NCBI GenBank assembly: GCA_017501465.1
Contig: JAFVWY010000002.1
Coordinates: 1 to 64,000, forward strand
Direction: 5' to 3'
DNA: 64,000 nt
DNA from: Bacilli bacterium
Lineage (GTDB): Bacteria > Bacillota_I > Bacilli_A > ML615J-28 > CAG-313
The position numbers and the translations under genes are program-made. Under the pieces are notes generated by a model. That model searched no databases, was not told the DNA's origin, and saw only the letters and a program-made list of their open reading frames with translations. Positions 1 to 7,971 of the stretch are shown in pieces (position 1 is the stretch's first letter; each line of letters begins with the position of its first letter).

Positions 1-363
1 ATCATCAAACTCAAGAACTTTCAAATGCTTAGTTTCATATTGTGTTTCTACTTTAGCCTCATAATAACTCCAAGCAGGTTCAATTTCTACTTCGACTGGA
101 GTATATTCACAAAATTGCCATTCCCAACCATTTGAATAGTAGCCGTATTTGTCGTCTATTAAATATAATTCATTTTTAATCCAACTACCTTTAATCGTTC
201 CTTGTTTAAATAATTTTGAAATAGCACTAATTTTTTGTTTTAGCGTAAAATCATTAACAAAACCCCGCGAATGTATATTATTTACTCTTGTTTTATCATC
301 ATTATCAAAATGAATATCTTGTTTATTTCCATTTGTAAATTCATATTTTAAAGTTAATCCCAT
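1..363 (-). CDS. Hypothetical protein, 3' part beyond window
   Basis: An open frame runs from an ATG at 363 leftwards to the window edge with no stop, 121 codons visible. It starts MGLTLKYEFTNGNKQDIHFD, and an AGAGGTG ribosome binding site lies 7 nt upstream. The visible part is rich in aromatic and acidic residues, and I recognise no domain. It is the last visible gene of the leftward early operon, 2 bp after the YopX gene. Confidence 0.85.
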   Translation of the reverse strand, partial: MGLTLKYEFTNGNKQDIHFDNDDKTRVNNIHSRGFVNDFTLKQKISAISKLFKQGTIKGSWIKNELYLIDDKYGYYSNGWEWQFCEYTPVEVEIEPAWSYYEAKVETQYETKHLKVLEFDD

Positions 364-365
364 AT

Positions 366-758
366 TTACACCTCTTGATTTTCATATATATTACCTATAA
401 TTTTCATTTGACTTAAATGCTTCATTGAAGAACTAGGTATATGTCCTTTAATTTGAAAGCTAGCATTATCTTTGTTCCACTGAATAATTCCAGTTTCGTT
501 AGGCTTAGTCCATTCATAATCGAACATAACAATATCACCCTCAAAAACATTTCTACCATTTTTATCAATTAATCCAGTGTCTTGAGAAAGAATAAATCTT
601 GTTGGCATAATCATCATACTTGTTAAAAACCTATATCTAGGACTTAAAGTTAAAGTACCATCATTCTCTATTTCAACAGCACCTAATTTTTGATAATCAT
701 CTAAAGAAATAAATTTTTTATCAACATTATCCCATACTCTAAAATTAATTTCTCTCAT
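366..758 (-). CDS. yopX-like: YopX family protein
   Basis: This 130-aa protein has the YopX layout: N-terminal R.W......F, a central DKNGRNVFEGDIV block, GIIQW, and C-terminal IIGNIYEN. YopX proteins are common in temperate phages of Bacillota; their function is not established. The start has a strong GGAGGAG site, and the ATG overlaps the stop of a 25-aa peptide gene upstream (TAATG), which suggests translational coupling. Length is normal for the family. Confidence 0.92.
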   Translation of the reverse strand: MREINFRVWDNVDKKFISLDDYQKLGAVEIENDGTLTLSPRYRFLTSMMIMPTRFILSQDTGLIDKNGRNVFEGDIVMFDYEWTKPNETGIIQWNKDNASFQIKGHIPSSSMKHLSQMKIIGNIYENQEV

Positions 759-835
759 TAATCGTCTCCTCCTCCTACTTTACAACAACACCATATAAAG
801 AATAATAGTAATAATATAATTAATTTCCAAACCAT
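758..835 (-). CDS. 25-aa hydrophobic peptide
   Basis: A short frame starts at ATG 835 behind GAAGGAGGAATAAT and stops at TAA 758-760, overlapping the YopX start. The peptide begins MVWKLIILLLLFFIWCCC and ends KVGGGDD, so it is one membrane segment with three cysteines and an acidic tail. It overlaps nothing on its strand except the junctions, and the ribosome site is among the best in the area. Similar tiny membrane peptides occur in many phage early regions; function unknown. Confidence 0.6.
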   Translation of the reverse strand: MVWKLIILLLLFFIWCCCKVGGGDD

Positions 836-836
836 A

Positions 837-1040
837 TTATTCCTCCTTCTTTTCAACTTCCTCTTTTTTATTTTCAGCCATTTTTATTAGAACATTTAAG
901 TCCCATTGTGCTTTACTTAATTTTTCTAAAATATAATTGCAATGTGTTTCTCCATTAGTAGCAAAATCATTTTTTATAATTTGAACTTGCTCTAAAATAT
1001 TTGAACACATACTTTGTATTCTTTCATTATTCTCTATCAT
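837..1040 (-). CDS. Small hypothetical protein
   Basis: 67 aa, highly charged with a lysine/glutamate-rich C-terminus (KKEEVEKKEE), probably helical. An AGAGGT site precedes the ATG. The start overlaps the 3' end of the next gene upstream by 14 bp, as expected within one polycistronic message. No family recognised. Confidence 0.75.
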   Translation of the reverse strand: MIENNERIQSMCSNILEQVQIIKNDFATNGETHCNYILEKLSKAQWDLNVLIKMAENKKEEVEKKEE

Positions 1041-1314
1041 AATTTTTTACCTCTTCTCTTAAACGTATTATGTCTGAGTCTGTTATGAAATAATAATGTG
1101 AAAATCTACGACCAATTAAACAATTAGGATATAATAAATCACTTAATGAAACAAATATTTTATTTTCGATATCATCTTCTTTTTTTAATAACATATTTTT
1201 ATATTCATCAGCTAATATATTTGTATCAAATATTAATAAAATATTATCACTCGAACTTGTCATACAATATTGTAAGTAATTTAAAGCAACTTTTAAACCA
1301 TCATTTATATACAT
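1027..1314 (-). CDS. Small hypothetical protein
   Basis: 95 aa from ATG 1314. An in-frame GTG at 1323 lies inside the GGAGTG ribosome site, so I prefer the ATG. The sequence has alternating hydrophobic stretches (NILLIFDTNILADEY, YYFITDSDIIRLREE) suggestive of a small alpha/beta fold. No motif recognised. Confidence 0.78.
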   Translation of the reverse strand: MYINDGLKVALNYLQYCMTSSSDNILLIFDTNILADEYKNMLLKKEDDIENKIFVSLSDLLYPNCLIGRRFSHYYFITDSDIIRLREEVKNYDRE

Positions 1315-1319
1315 AATTA

Positions 1320-1565
1320 TCACTCCATAATTCTTATTTCTACAACGTAATCTTTTGCACCAAGTCTAAAATATTTTACTTTGCCTTCATCGGCTTTCAT
1401 ATTTGCTAAATAAGTACCAACTTGATATTTATATTGTTTAAGATATTTAGAAACTTCTTCAACAACCTTGCCGTACTTTTTAACTTCATTTAAATTTAAT
1501 ACTTCTGGATTACTTTCCAAATCTTTTATAGTAGCCATTCTTTTTAATTTAGACCTTCCAAACAT
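1320..1565 (-). CDS. Small basic hypothetical protein
   Basis: 81 aa, starting MFGRSKLKRM with a basic N-terminus, otherwise lysine-rich with tyrosines. AGGAGG lies 7 nt upstream of the ATG. A nucleic-acid-binding role would fit the basic charge but nothing shows it directly. Confidence 0.78.
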   Translation of the reverse strand: MFGRSKLKRMATIKDLESNPEVLNLNEVKKYGKVVEEVSKYLKQYKYQVGTYLANMKADEGKVKYFRLGAKDYVVEIRIME

Positions 1566-1566
1566 A

Positions 1567-1854
1567 TTATATTCCTCCTAATATAAACCAAATAATTTCT
1601 TTCCATTTAGGTATATTTTCTTCTAAATCAACGTGTTTTGTATGACTTTTAAATAAACCTAAACGATATAATCTATTATGTCCTATCCATTCTCTAACAT
1701 ATGAATCAATATTTCTAGTAACTTGATAATCTTTTAATCTTCTTTCAATAATAATATCATTAACTTTTTCAATAATAACTTTTCTAGTAATTAATAAATA
1801 ACTATTTTGAATGTGTGTGTTGTCATTTGTATAAGATATTTTTAGTGTTTCCAT
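1567..1854 (-). CDS. Small hypothetical protein
   Basis: 95 aa, with central tandem basic and aromatic residues (RRLKDYQVTRN, YVREWIGHNRLYRLG) and a C-terminus ending in a hydrophobic patch (WKEIIWFILGGI). The ribosome site is weak; translation may be coupled to the gene upstream, which ends 8 bp away. No family recognised. Confidence 0.7.
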   Translation of the reverse strand: METLKISYTNDNTHIQNSYLLITRKVIIEKVNDIIIERRLKDYQVTRNIDSYVREWIGHNRLYRLGLFKSHTKHVDLEENIPKWKEIIWFILGGI

Positions 1855-1862
1855 ATAAATTT

Positions 1863-2180
1863 CTAAAACGGTATATCGTCATATGATTGCAATTCTTCTT
1901 CGTAAGCACAATCGCAATAATCACAATAATCTAAATCTATTCTTTTTGGGGCGCCACAATGAATGCAGTTCCCTTTATAGATAATCTTTTTATTTTGCTC
2001 ACTTTTTGTGTTTTGTTGTTGTATTTGATTTTCTAGTGTCATTACTTTACATAAATATTTTTCTGTGAGTTGACGATTTAGACGATTACCTTCTTCTCTC
2101 TCCTTTTTATTATTAATAATAGTTAAAATTATATAAAAAATTAAAATAAAATTTGTAATCAAACTTAAAATAAATCCCAT
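1863..2180 (-). CDS. Membrane-anchored zinc-ribbon protein
   Basis: 105 aa from ATG 2180, chosen because GGAAAG lies 7 nt upstream and the start sits just after the preceding stop; upstream in-frame starts overlap that gene. Residues 1-25 form one transmembrane segment (MGFILSLITNFILIFYIILT). A charged glutamine-rich linker follows, then a C-terminal zinc ribbon with CIHC and CDYC knuckles. Likely a single-pass inner membrane protein with a cytoplasmic zinc-binding tail; function unknown. Confidence 0.75.
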   Translation of the reverse strand: MGFILSLITNFILIFYIILTIINNKKEREEGNRLNRQLTEKYLCKVMTLENQIQQQNTKSEQNKKIIYKGNCIHCGAPKRIDLDYCDYCDCAYEEELQSYDDIPF

Positions 2181-2184
2181 AATT

Positions 2185-2400
2185 TTACTTTCCATCACTT
2201 TCAGATTTACTTTCCATTGTAGCCACAATATTATTAAGTAAAATAATATCATTATTAAATGCTCTTGTCATAGTATCTACAAACTTATTAATATTTTCTT
2301 CATTAAGTTCTTCGTATTGTAGACTTGGCAAAGTCATCTTTTCAAGTTCAATACTATTTTTTAATGTTTTTAAATTAGCAATAATTTCTTCGTTATTCAT
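2185..2400 (-). CDS. Small hypothetical protein
   Basis: 71 aa, mostly helical in character (MNNEEIIANLKTLKNSIELEK). The ATG overlaps the stop of the upstream zinc-ribbon gene by one base, and a GGAAAA stretch serves as a weak ribosome site. No family recognised. Confidence 0.75.
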   Translation of the reverse strand: MNNEEIIANLKTLKNSIELEKMTLPSLQYEELNEENINKFVDTMTRAFNNDIILLNNIVATMESKSESDGK

Positions 2401-2594
2401 TAATTTTCCACCTCTATTTCTACAATATTACCACAATTACAGCATTTATATAATTCTGTTTGATTATTTAAGCTCCAACCTCTTGTGCATACCATTTTAG
2501 CACCATCAACAAAATTCTTTATCAAACTGAAATTTCTTTTATGTTCAGTTTCTTTGTTACAATGTTCGCAATATAATTTAATTATTTTTTCCAT
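2400..2594 (-). CDS. Small zinc-ribbon protein
   Basis: 64 aa with two cysteine knuckles, YCEHC near residue 10 and KCCNCGN near residue 53, that would bind one zinc. GAGGA lies upstream of the ATG, which overlaps the 3' end of the preceding gene. Such stand-alone zinc ribbons are frequent in phage early regions and may contact host proteins; no specific role can be read. Confidence 0.78.
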   Translation of the reverse strand: MEKIIKLYCEHCNKETEHKRNFSLIKNFVDGAKMVCTRGWSLNNQTELYKCCNCGNIVEIEVEN

Positions 2595-2913
2595 TATTTA
2601 ATTCCTCAACTTTCTTTGGAATAATACTTATTAAAGTAATGTTTTCTGCTTTTACTATATCATTTTGATATATATACTCTTCATCTTTATGAAAACGCTC
2701 GTGTGCTTCTTTTCTTCTATCATTAATTAATTTAGATACACTTTTTGCTATCATAGATTTTATTTCATTATAATCGCTAACTTCAAAATCTTTTAATTCA
2801 AATTCATAATTGATAAAAGCATTGCCAAATACATTTTTACTTGTCGAACCAAATATATCAGCAAAGCTAAAACCTTCTTCAGAATAAACATAACTTATAA
2901 AATAACCATACAT
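2578..2913 (-). CDS. Hypothetical protein
   Basis: 111 aa. The N-terminal half is aromatic and glycine-rich (MYGYFISYVYSEEGFSFADIFG), and the middle is a basic helix (SKLINDRRKEAHERFHKDEEY). GGAGG lies 8 nt before the ATG. No family recognised. Confidence 0.77.
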   Translation of the reverse strand: MYGYFISYVYSEEGFSFADIFGSTSKNVFGNAFINYEFELKDFEVSDYNEIKSMIAKSVSKLINDRRKEAHERFHKDEEYIYQNDIVKAENITLISIIPKKVEELNNGKNN

Positions 2914-2915
2914 AA

Positions 2916-3458
2916 TTATACCTCCACAATTTCTTTGTTATCATTTAATGAATTTTCTTCAATATTTTCATTATTTGATAACATAATTTCATTTTCTATT
3001 TCAGAACTGCCCACAAAATTCTCATCTGCATTTATGGATTTTCTTCCGCGTTTTCCAGTAATCATTTCTCTTAATTCAACAACAGATATTTTTCTAGGAT
3101 TATATTCAGACATTAATTCTTTTTCTTTCCTAAAAAATTGTGTCATTGCAATTTTTCTTTGGTCGTAAAATGAAAATTTATTTCTAATATTATCAAAATT
3201 TGATTTAATTACAATATCTTGTTTTATTTTTCTTCTTTCCAACCTTTTCTTTTTCAGTAAATTTAAAAATTTAACGGCTTGTTGAGGAGTGAAGTTATTA
3301 TTTTCTACATAATGTAGTAAATCACTAATATATAACTCCACTTCACTCAAACTTCCATTTAAATTATCAAAATATTCATCAATTTCATTTAATTCTTCAT
3401 TTATTTTGGCAATTTTTTGTACCATTTCAAAGTGTTTTTGATTTTCTTCGTTATTCAT
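2916..3458 (-). CDS. Coiled-coil hypothetical protein next to integrase
   Basis: 180 aa from ATG 3458; an in-frame TTG at 3476 lies within the GGAG site of this gene. The protein is strongly charged and helical with likely coiled-coil stretches in its first 110 residues. It then has a basic segment and a disordered acidic tail ending EIVEV. It overlaps the end of the tyrosine recombinase gene by 8 bp, so the two are cotranslated. It could be a recombinase accessory protein, but this is inferred from position only. Confidence 0.75.
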   Translation of the reverse strand: MNNEENQKHFEMVQKIAKINEELNEIDEYFDNLNGSLSEVELYISDLLHYVENNNFTPQQAVKFLNLLKKKRLERRKIKQDIVIKSNFDNIRNKFSFYDQRKIAMTQFFRKEKELMSEYNPRKISVVELREMITGKRGRKSINADENFVGSSEIENEIMLSNNENIEENSLNDNKEIVEV

Positions 3459-4458
3459 CTTTATTATCTTCTCCAATCATCTCTTTTACTTTGCTTAAAA
3501 GGTCTTTATCTGCCAATAATTTTTTAATAAGTTCCATATCTTCGTGATTTTCCTTTGCTTTTTGACCCAACATAGCCATTTTAACCCTATTTTGTGTAGA
3601 GTGTGAATAGTTATTTGTAGTAGCCAAATTTGAGTGTCCCATTGAATCACGAACAGTTGCGGCATCGACACCTTGCTCAAATTGATATGAGGCAAAACTA
3701 TGTCTTAACTTGTGAGGACTAAAATGTTCCCACCACTCTAATCTTCCTTTTGTTAGAGGGTATTCGTTAAAATCTTTAGCCCATTTCTTCATACTTTTTT
3801 CAAGATTTTCTCTTAAAATAACATTACCCCAATCACTTATCATCAAAATATCTGTATTTACTTTCTGTTTTTCTACAATTTTTCTACGCTTTCCATTTAT
3901 GTACTTTCTAGCAATTTCTTGCACCCATAAATCAAACCAAATCGTTCTCTCTTTATTTCCTTTTCCAATAATATCGGCATAACCTCTTTCAATATCAGTG
4001 CAAGTAATTTGTATTAGTTCACAAAATCTTACACCAGTTTGAAATATAATTGCTACTGCCGTTCTAGTTCTACTATCTCTAATGAAATCAATTAAATCTT
4101 TAACATCTTCACTAGAAAGACATTTACTTTCTCTTTTTGGTACTTTAGCAAAAGGTATTCTTTGAATATCGTTATCAACTTTCATTTTTAAATCTTCATC
4201 AAGATACTTATATATTTCTTTGACTGCTGTTAATTTAGTATTTCTACTTCTTTCTGCATTACCATTATCTGCTAATGATGATAACCATAATTTAACATTA
4301 TTTGAAGTCATAGATATTAAATCATCAACATTTTTTATATTATTATATTTTATAAAATCTTGAATACGATAAATATATTGATTAACACTATTTTCACTTT
4401 TACCTTCTATTTTACATTTATAATCTTTGTATGATTTATATAATTGTTCTAATTCCAT
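3451..4458 (-). CDS. int: Tyrosine recombinase / phage integrase
   Basis: 335 aa with both parts of a phage integrase: an N-terminal SAM-like core-binding domain (about residues 1-95) and a C-terminal catalytic domain. Catalytic residues are visible: R144 in TGVRFCEL, K166 in GKGNKER, H249-x-x-R252 in PHKLRHSFAS, H275 in MGHSN, and nucleophile Y284 in NNYSH. It would cut and rejoin DNA at attachment sites for integration, excision or dimer resolution. The length is typical of XerC/D-like enzymes and it lacks the extra arm-binding domain of lambda-type integrases. GGAGG precedes the ATG. It sits inside the small-gene operon with no attP-like repeats that I could spot beside it. Confidence 0.95.
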   Translation of the reverse strand: MELEQLYKSYKDYKCKIEGKSENSVNQYIYRIQDFIKYNNIKNVDDLISMTSNNVKLWLSSLADNGNAERSRNTKLTAVKEIYKYLDEDLKMKVDNDIQRIPFAKVPKRESKCLSSEDVKDLIDFIRDSRTRTAVAIIFQTGVRFCELIQITCTDIERGYADIIGKGNKERTIWFDLWVQEIARKYINGKRRKIVEKQKVNTDILMISDWGNVILRENLEKSMKKWAKDFNEYPLTKGRLEWWEHFSPHKLRHSFASYQFEQGVDAATVRDSMGHSNLATTNNYSHSTQNRVKMAMLGQKAKENHEDMELIKKLLADKDLLSKVKEMIGEDNKDE

Positions 4459-4480
4459 TTCCTTACACCTCCTTTATTAT

Positions 4481-4687
4481 TTAAATAATAGCATATTGTT
4501 TTATGTCTGTCAAGTAGAAGATACCATCTTTTTCTTCTATTTTTAGCTCTTTTTGGTATGCCTTAACTATTTCATCAACTTGTTCTTGATAAAATGCGTA
4601 AGCCTGTCCATTATTTTTAAGGTCATCTAATGCGTCTTTAACAACACTTTTGAAATAACCATTTTCATCTTCTAAAAAATTCTCCAT
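4481..4687 (-). CDS. Small acidic hypothetical protein
   Basis: 68 aa, acidic and helical (MENFLEDENGYFKSVVKDAL). AAAGGAG precedes the ATG. It lies directly upstream of the recombinase gene (22-bp gap) and could be cotranscribed with it. Small excisionase-like proteins occupy this position in many phages, but this one is acidic and shows no winged-helix signature, so I do not call it one. Confidence 0.72.
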   Translation of the reverse strand: MENFLEDENGYFKSVVKDALDDLKNNGQAYAFYQEQVDEIVKAYQKELKIEEKDGIFYLTDIKQYAII

Positions 4688-4743
4688 AAATTATTTGTCT
4701 CCTTTCAATAATTTCCAAAACCCCACATTTTAAGAACTGCCAT

Positions 4744-4956
4744 TTAATTAATTTTTTCTATTTTTCCATAGTCCCAATAAGACATATATCTTTGAACTTC
4801 CTTATCATTTTGCTCTATTGATTTTCGGCTATCATCTAATAAATTGCTACTTAATTCCATAATTTTTCTTTTTGCCGATATTTCATCTTCTGCAATAACT
4901 TCAACATCTTTATAAAGATTTATTTTAACCTTTAATCTTACCTTATATTTATTCAT
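4744..4956 (-). CDS. Small hypothetical protein
   Basis: 70 aa with a beta-rich start (KVRLKVKINLYKDVEVIAEDE) followed by helices (ISAKRKIMELSS). The strand-strand-helix pattern resembles the short DpnD/PcfM-like fold seen in phage proteins, but the match is weak. AGGAG lies upstream at a slightly long spacing; the start overlaps the HNH gene end by 8 bp. Confidence 0.7.
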   Translation of the reverse strand: MNKYKVRLKVKINLYKDVEVIAEDEISAKRKIMELSSNLLDDSRKSIEQNDKEVQRYMSYWDYGKIEKIN

Positions 4957-5428
4957 TAACTCTACACTCTCCTTTAACGATAGCCTTTATTAAACTATGA
5001 CTAACACCAAATTTTTCTGCTAATTTTCTATAACTATACTTTCTTGTAGGGTTATTAAGACCATTTCCTTTATTATCTTCTTCTCCAATAAAGTATAATT
5101 TTCTTATTTCTTCAACTTCTTCATCTGTTAATTTTGCTTTTTTATGTTTCTTTCCCCATAAATACTCTTTTTCATCACTAATATATAAATTATCTAGTGC
5201 ATTATTTTTAGGGTTATTATCTTTATGCTTTACACAAAAACTATGATTATTGAAATCAAAAGTATCTTGATTGAAAGCATAATAAATAACTCTAGCATAT
5301 GATACACTCTTTAATTCATTATCTATAACCATTTGTATAGTTTTATGAAAAGCCATAGGTTTTCCATTTAACTTTAAAATAGTTCCATTTTCTAATACTT
5401 TATAACCATATAAATCTACTTGTTTCAT
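4949..5428 (-). CDS. HNH endonuclease with C-terminal helix-turn-helix
   Basis: 159 aa. Residues 1-50 resemble the NUMOD4-type lead of HNH homing enzymes. The centre holds the HNH_3-type core VKHKDNNPKNNALDNL, with H as metal ligand and the N-x-x-x-N-L ending. Residues 100-155 form a helix-turn-helix (KLTDEEVEEIRKLY, then YRKLAEKFGVSHSLIKAIV). This is the layout of free-standing phage homing endonucleases, which nick or cut DNA and promote their own spread. A GGGAGAG site precedes the ATG. It may be a selfish insertion in the operon. Confidence 0.88.
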   Translation of the reverse strand: MKQVDLYGYKVLENGTILKLNGKPMAFHKTIQMVIDNELKSVSYARVIYYAFNQDTFDFNNHSFCVKHKDNNPKNNALDNLYISDEKEYLWGKKHKKAKLTDEEVEEIRKLYFIGEEDNKGNGLNNPTRKYSYRKLAEKFGVSHSLIKAIVKGECRVNE

Positions 5429-5445
5429 ATTTTTGTCATCTCTCC

Positions 5446-5685
5446 CTATATTGTTTCTAAATAATCTGCTAATTTATCACAACCTATATGATATATAGTA
5501 GCAAATTCCAAGTTCACACTCTCTTTATTCTTTCTGTAAAATTTAACATATTTCTTTGAATTATTGACCTTAAAACCCCCAATTTTTCTTTGTGCTTTGG
5601 CTATAGAGAGTTGCATAGGTACGAATTTACACATATCTATAAACTCTCTTTTGCCATATTGTTTTATAAAATCAATATTCTTCAT
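5446..5685 (-). CDS. Small basic hypothetical protein
   Basis: 79 aa from ATG 5685; the adjacent in-frame GTG at 5688 is closer to the AAGGAG site and less likely. The protein is lysine-rich (QRKIGGFKVNNSKKYVKFYRKNKE). No family recognised. Confidence 0.7.
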   Translation of the reverse strand: MKNIDFIKQYGKREFIDMCKFVPMQLSIAKAQRKIGGFKVNNSKKYVKFYRKNKESVNLEFATIYHIGCDKLADYLETI

Positions 5686-5697
5686 CACTAAATCTCC

Positions 5698-5796
5698 TTA
5701 ATCATCATCTTTATCTGCCATATTATTTTCCATTACATTGACCACATTGTCCATAACATTTTTCCCAAGCCACATTATTAGTAAGTTTATAATCAT
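5698..5796 (-). CDS. 32-aa peptide
   Basis: A short frame from ATG 5796 to TAA 5698 behind GGAGAGATAGAAT. It begins MIINLLIMWLGKNVMDNVV and ends with an acidic MADKDDD tail, so it is amphipathic or membrane-seeking with a charged tail. It fits exactly between its neighbours (3 bp after the gene upstream; its stop abuts the next ribosome site), which supports it as a real gene. Confidence 0.55.
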   Translation of the reverse strand: MIINLLIMWLGKNVMDNVVNVMENNMADKDDD

Positions 5797-5799
5797 ATT

Positions 5800-6048
5800 C
5801 TATCTCTCCTTATCTAATAATTCACTAATATAATAATTTCTTTCAATATTAAACTTATCTATATCTTCTATAGCATTTAAAACTTCATTATTGTATAATT
5901 CTGTTGCTAATCTAGTTAATATTTCATCATCATTTTGAATTTTTCTAAATTTTTCTTCGTTCATTTCAGTAAATTCATCATCATTTTCTAAATAACTATT
6001 TATATATATACTAATATCTTTTTTATATTCATCTATAGTTTTTCTCAT
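5800..6048 (-). CDS. Small acidic hypothetical protein
   Basis: 82 aa from ATG 6048; an in-frame GTG at 6057 lies in the AAGGAGAG ribosome site. Acidic and helical (MRKTIDEYKKDISIYINSYL). No family recognised. Confidence 0.75.
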   Translation of the reverse strand: MRKTIDEYKKDISIYINSYLENDDEFTEMNEEKFRKIQNDDEILTRLATELYNNEVLNAIEDIDKFNIERNYYISELLDKER

Positions 6049-6049
6049 A

Positions 6050-6742
6050 CTAAACACTCTCCTTTTTAGATAATTCTTCTAAATCTTTAGGTTTTATACA
6101 ATCTTCCCATTTATATTCAGTATTAAAAATTTCTTTATATTCTTCATCTGTTAATAATGTAAAGTTATTATCAATATAATCTATTTGTTTCATAACTTCA
6201 TTATATAATTCTTCATCTTTGTTTTTTAGTTTATATTTATCTTCATAATCTTTTTCACTTAATCTAAAGTATTCTTTAGCACTAATCATACTAAAATCAT
6301 TAAAATCTCCTACTTCTTCATAACCACCACCAAGACCATATTTAACTTCTCCATTTTCTTGAATATCAATAACTAATATTCCATTATTATTGTCTTGAAA
6401 CATAGGGTTCATCTTAAAAGTTTCTTTAAATTCTTCTTTATTACTTCCCCACTCATAATCTTCTTTAACTAAATCAATTCCTTTAACATAACTTCCAATA
6501 GTAGTATTCATTTGAATTAAATTTTGTAGCATTTCAATATCTTCTCTTCTACTCTCACTATTTGCTATATTAAAATTTTCTTCTTTAAAATTACTATAAC
6601 TTGCTTTTACATTTTTCCCAATAAAATCTAATAATTGATAAGTTCTATTTATCATATAGTAGCCATAATTCCATTGTAAGTGCATAGCCACTAAATTCTT
6701 TTTATTTTTATATCTAATATATAATTGACTTCTTTGTCCCAT
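6050..6742 (-). CDS. Hypothetical protein, GQR family (paralogue at 14.4-15.1 kb)
   Basis: 230 aa beginning MGQRSQLYIRYKNKKNLVAM, followed by HLQWNYGYYMINRT. The gene at 14439-15071 starts MGQRLNIEIKRRKDNKVLAN, then YYHWSAYTSS: the same MGQR start, a basic strand, and an aromatic W-x-Y patch at similar distance. The rest is acidic (GGGYEEVGDFNDFS, EEYKEIFNTEYKWED). I infer two paralogues of an unrecognised phage family. AAAGGAG lies before the ATG. Confidence 0.8.
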   Translation of the reverse strand: MGQRSQLYIRYKNKKNLVAMHLQWNYGYYMINRTYQLLDFIGKNVKASYSNFKEENFNIANSESRREDIEMLQNLIQMNTTIGSYVKGIDLVKEDYEWGSNKEEFKETFKMNPMFQDNNNGILVIDIQENGEVKYGLGGGYEEVGDFNDFSMISAKEYFRLSEKDYEDKYKLKNKDEELYNEVMKQIDYIDNNFTLLTDEEYKEIFNTEYKWEDCIKPKDLEELSKKESV

Positions 6743-6743
6743 A

Positions 6744-6950
6744 TTATTTACTCTCCTTTTCTATTTCAACTAAATTATTCCATACTGCATTAGTTAATTC
6801 TTGCCAAAATTCATCATCTTCCATTAAATTATCTATTGTTTTATCAAAATCATATTCTTTATTTTCATTTGTTCTATAATCTTCTGTAATATCATATATT
6901 AAATCTTTAAAAAAATTGTATGTATTTGTTTCTTTAAATTTCTCTTCCAT
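6744..6950 (-). CDS. Small acidic hypothetical protein
   Basis: 68 aa from ATG 6950 (GTG at 6959 overlaps the GGAGAG site). Strongly acidic: EDYRTNENKEYDFDK, EDDEFWQEL. Its DDEFWQELTNAVWNNL segment resembles the stretch EILTRLATELYNNEVLN of the 82-aa gene just downstream, so the two may be diverged duplicates. Confidence 0.74.
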   Translation of the reverse strand: MEEKFKETNTYNFFKDLIYDITEDYRTNENKEYDFDKTIDNLMEDDEFWQELTNAVWNNLVEIEKESK

Positions 6951-6951
6951 A

Positions 6952-7239
6952 TTAAACACTCTCCTTAAATTTAAAAGTTAATTGACTAGGGCAACTATCA
7001 TCAGTTTCCCAAAAATAACCATATTCAATTTCACTATATTTTTCTTTATATCTTTCTATTAGTTTCTTAAAAACATTTCTTTTAGTATCTATTTGTATTT
7101 CAACTTTTCTACTTCTTTCCCATATTGTAATAGGGTACACATTTGTACTACTTCCACTTAACCAAGTTCCTTTATGTATATATTTTTGTATCAATTTATC
7201 ATTATAAATTTCATCTGCAAATTTTCTCATAATTTCCAT
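6952..7239 (-). CDS. Small hypothetical protein
   Basis: 95 aa, starting MEIMRKFADEIYNDKLIQKY. The centre is strand-like (NVYPITIWERSRKVEIQIDT). GGAGAT lies upstream. No family recognised; it overlaps nothing and abuts the next gene. Confidence 0.76.
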   Translation of the reverse strand: MEIMRKFADEIYNDKLIQKYIHKGTWLSGSSTNVYPITIWERSRKVEIQIDTKRNVFKKLIERYKEKYSEIEYGYFWETDDSCPSQLTFKFKESV

Positions 7240-7241
7240 AA

Positions 7242-7655
7242 TTAAATCTCCTTATCTAAAAACCTTTTAAATACCTTTTTAAGCCCATTTAATATCTCTG
7301 TAGGGTATTCTTCTATATTATCTGTAATACTCTCATATACCACTTCTAAACCATTTTTAAGGCTAATTTTCTTTCCATTTTCTTCTTCATCTATAAAATA
7401 ATCTCTTCCAAATTCATCTTGTTGTATATAAAGCCCACTATCATATAATTTACTATCTTCTAAATAATAATCTAAAGCATTATATTCATCTTCATCTAAA
7501 ATATATAATCTTTTAGATAATTCTGCACCAACTTGTGATAAATCATATTCACTACTATCACTAATTCCATTTTCTCTATTATAATCTATTTCCCAATTTA
7601 TTTCTTTCCATAATTTAAATAATTCTTCATCTGTATAATTACTATATTTATTCAT
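7242..7655 (-). CDS. Acidic hypothetical protein
   Basis: 137 aa, strongly acidic and tyrosine-rich (MNKYSNYTDEELFKLWKEIN, ALDYYLEDSKLYDSG). AAAGGAAGTG precedes the ATG. Acidic, DNA-mimic-like composition is typical of proteins that inhibit host DNA-binding enzymes, but this is only a suggestion from composition. Confidence 0.77.
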   Translation of the reverse strand: MNKYSNYTDEELFKLWKEINWEIDYNRENGISDSSEYDLSQVGAELSKRLYILDEDEYNALDYYLEDSKLYDSGLYIQQDEFGRDYFIDEEENGKKISLKNGLEVVYESITDNIEEYPTEILNGLKKVFKRFLDKEI

Positions 7656-7674
7656 TGTTTACACTTCCTTTACA

Positions 7675-7959
7675 TTAAAATTCAACATAATCTTCACACT
7701 CATAACAACTAACTTCAATATAATCAAAATCAGTTAATTCTTCACTTATAAAAGACCAATCATCTCCATATTCATAAATTTCATCTGCTCTTTTTTCTTT
7801 TGCTTTATTTATTGCATTTTGAAAATCTTGAATACTATGTTTATTATTCAAATAAACAACCCCATATATCGTATCTTCATTATAACAATCTCTTAAAGCA
7901 ATAAGTGTATAATTATTTTCTAATTCTTCTAAAGCCTTTATTAAATCTTTTCTTTTCAT
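7675..7959 (-). CDS. Acidic hypothetical protein
   Basis: 94 aa. A segment AINKAKEKRADEIYEYGDDW is followed by SFISEELTDFDYIEVSCYEC. The pattern of a helix, then YGDDW.xI.EEL, recurs in small proteins of Bacillota phages and plasmids as I remember it, but I cannot name the family. GGAGATG lies 5 nt before the ATG. Confidence 0.77.
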   Translation of the reverse strand: MKRKDLIKALEELENNYTLIALRDCYNEDTIYGVVYLNNKHSIQDFQNAINKAKEKRADEIYEYGDDWSFISEELTDFDYIEVSCYECEDYVEF

Positions 7960-7971
7960 AATTTCATCTCC

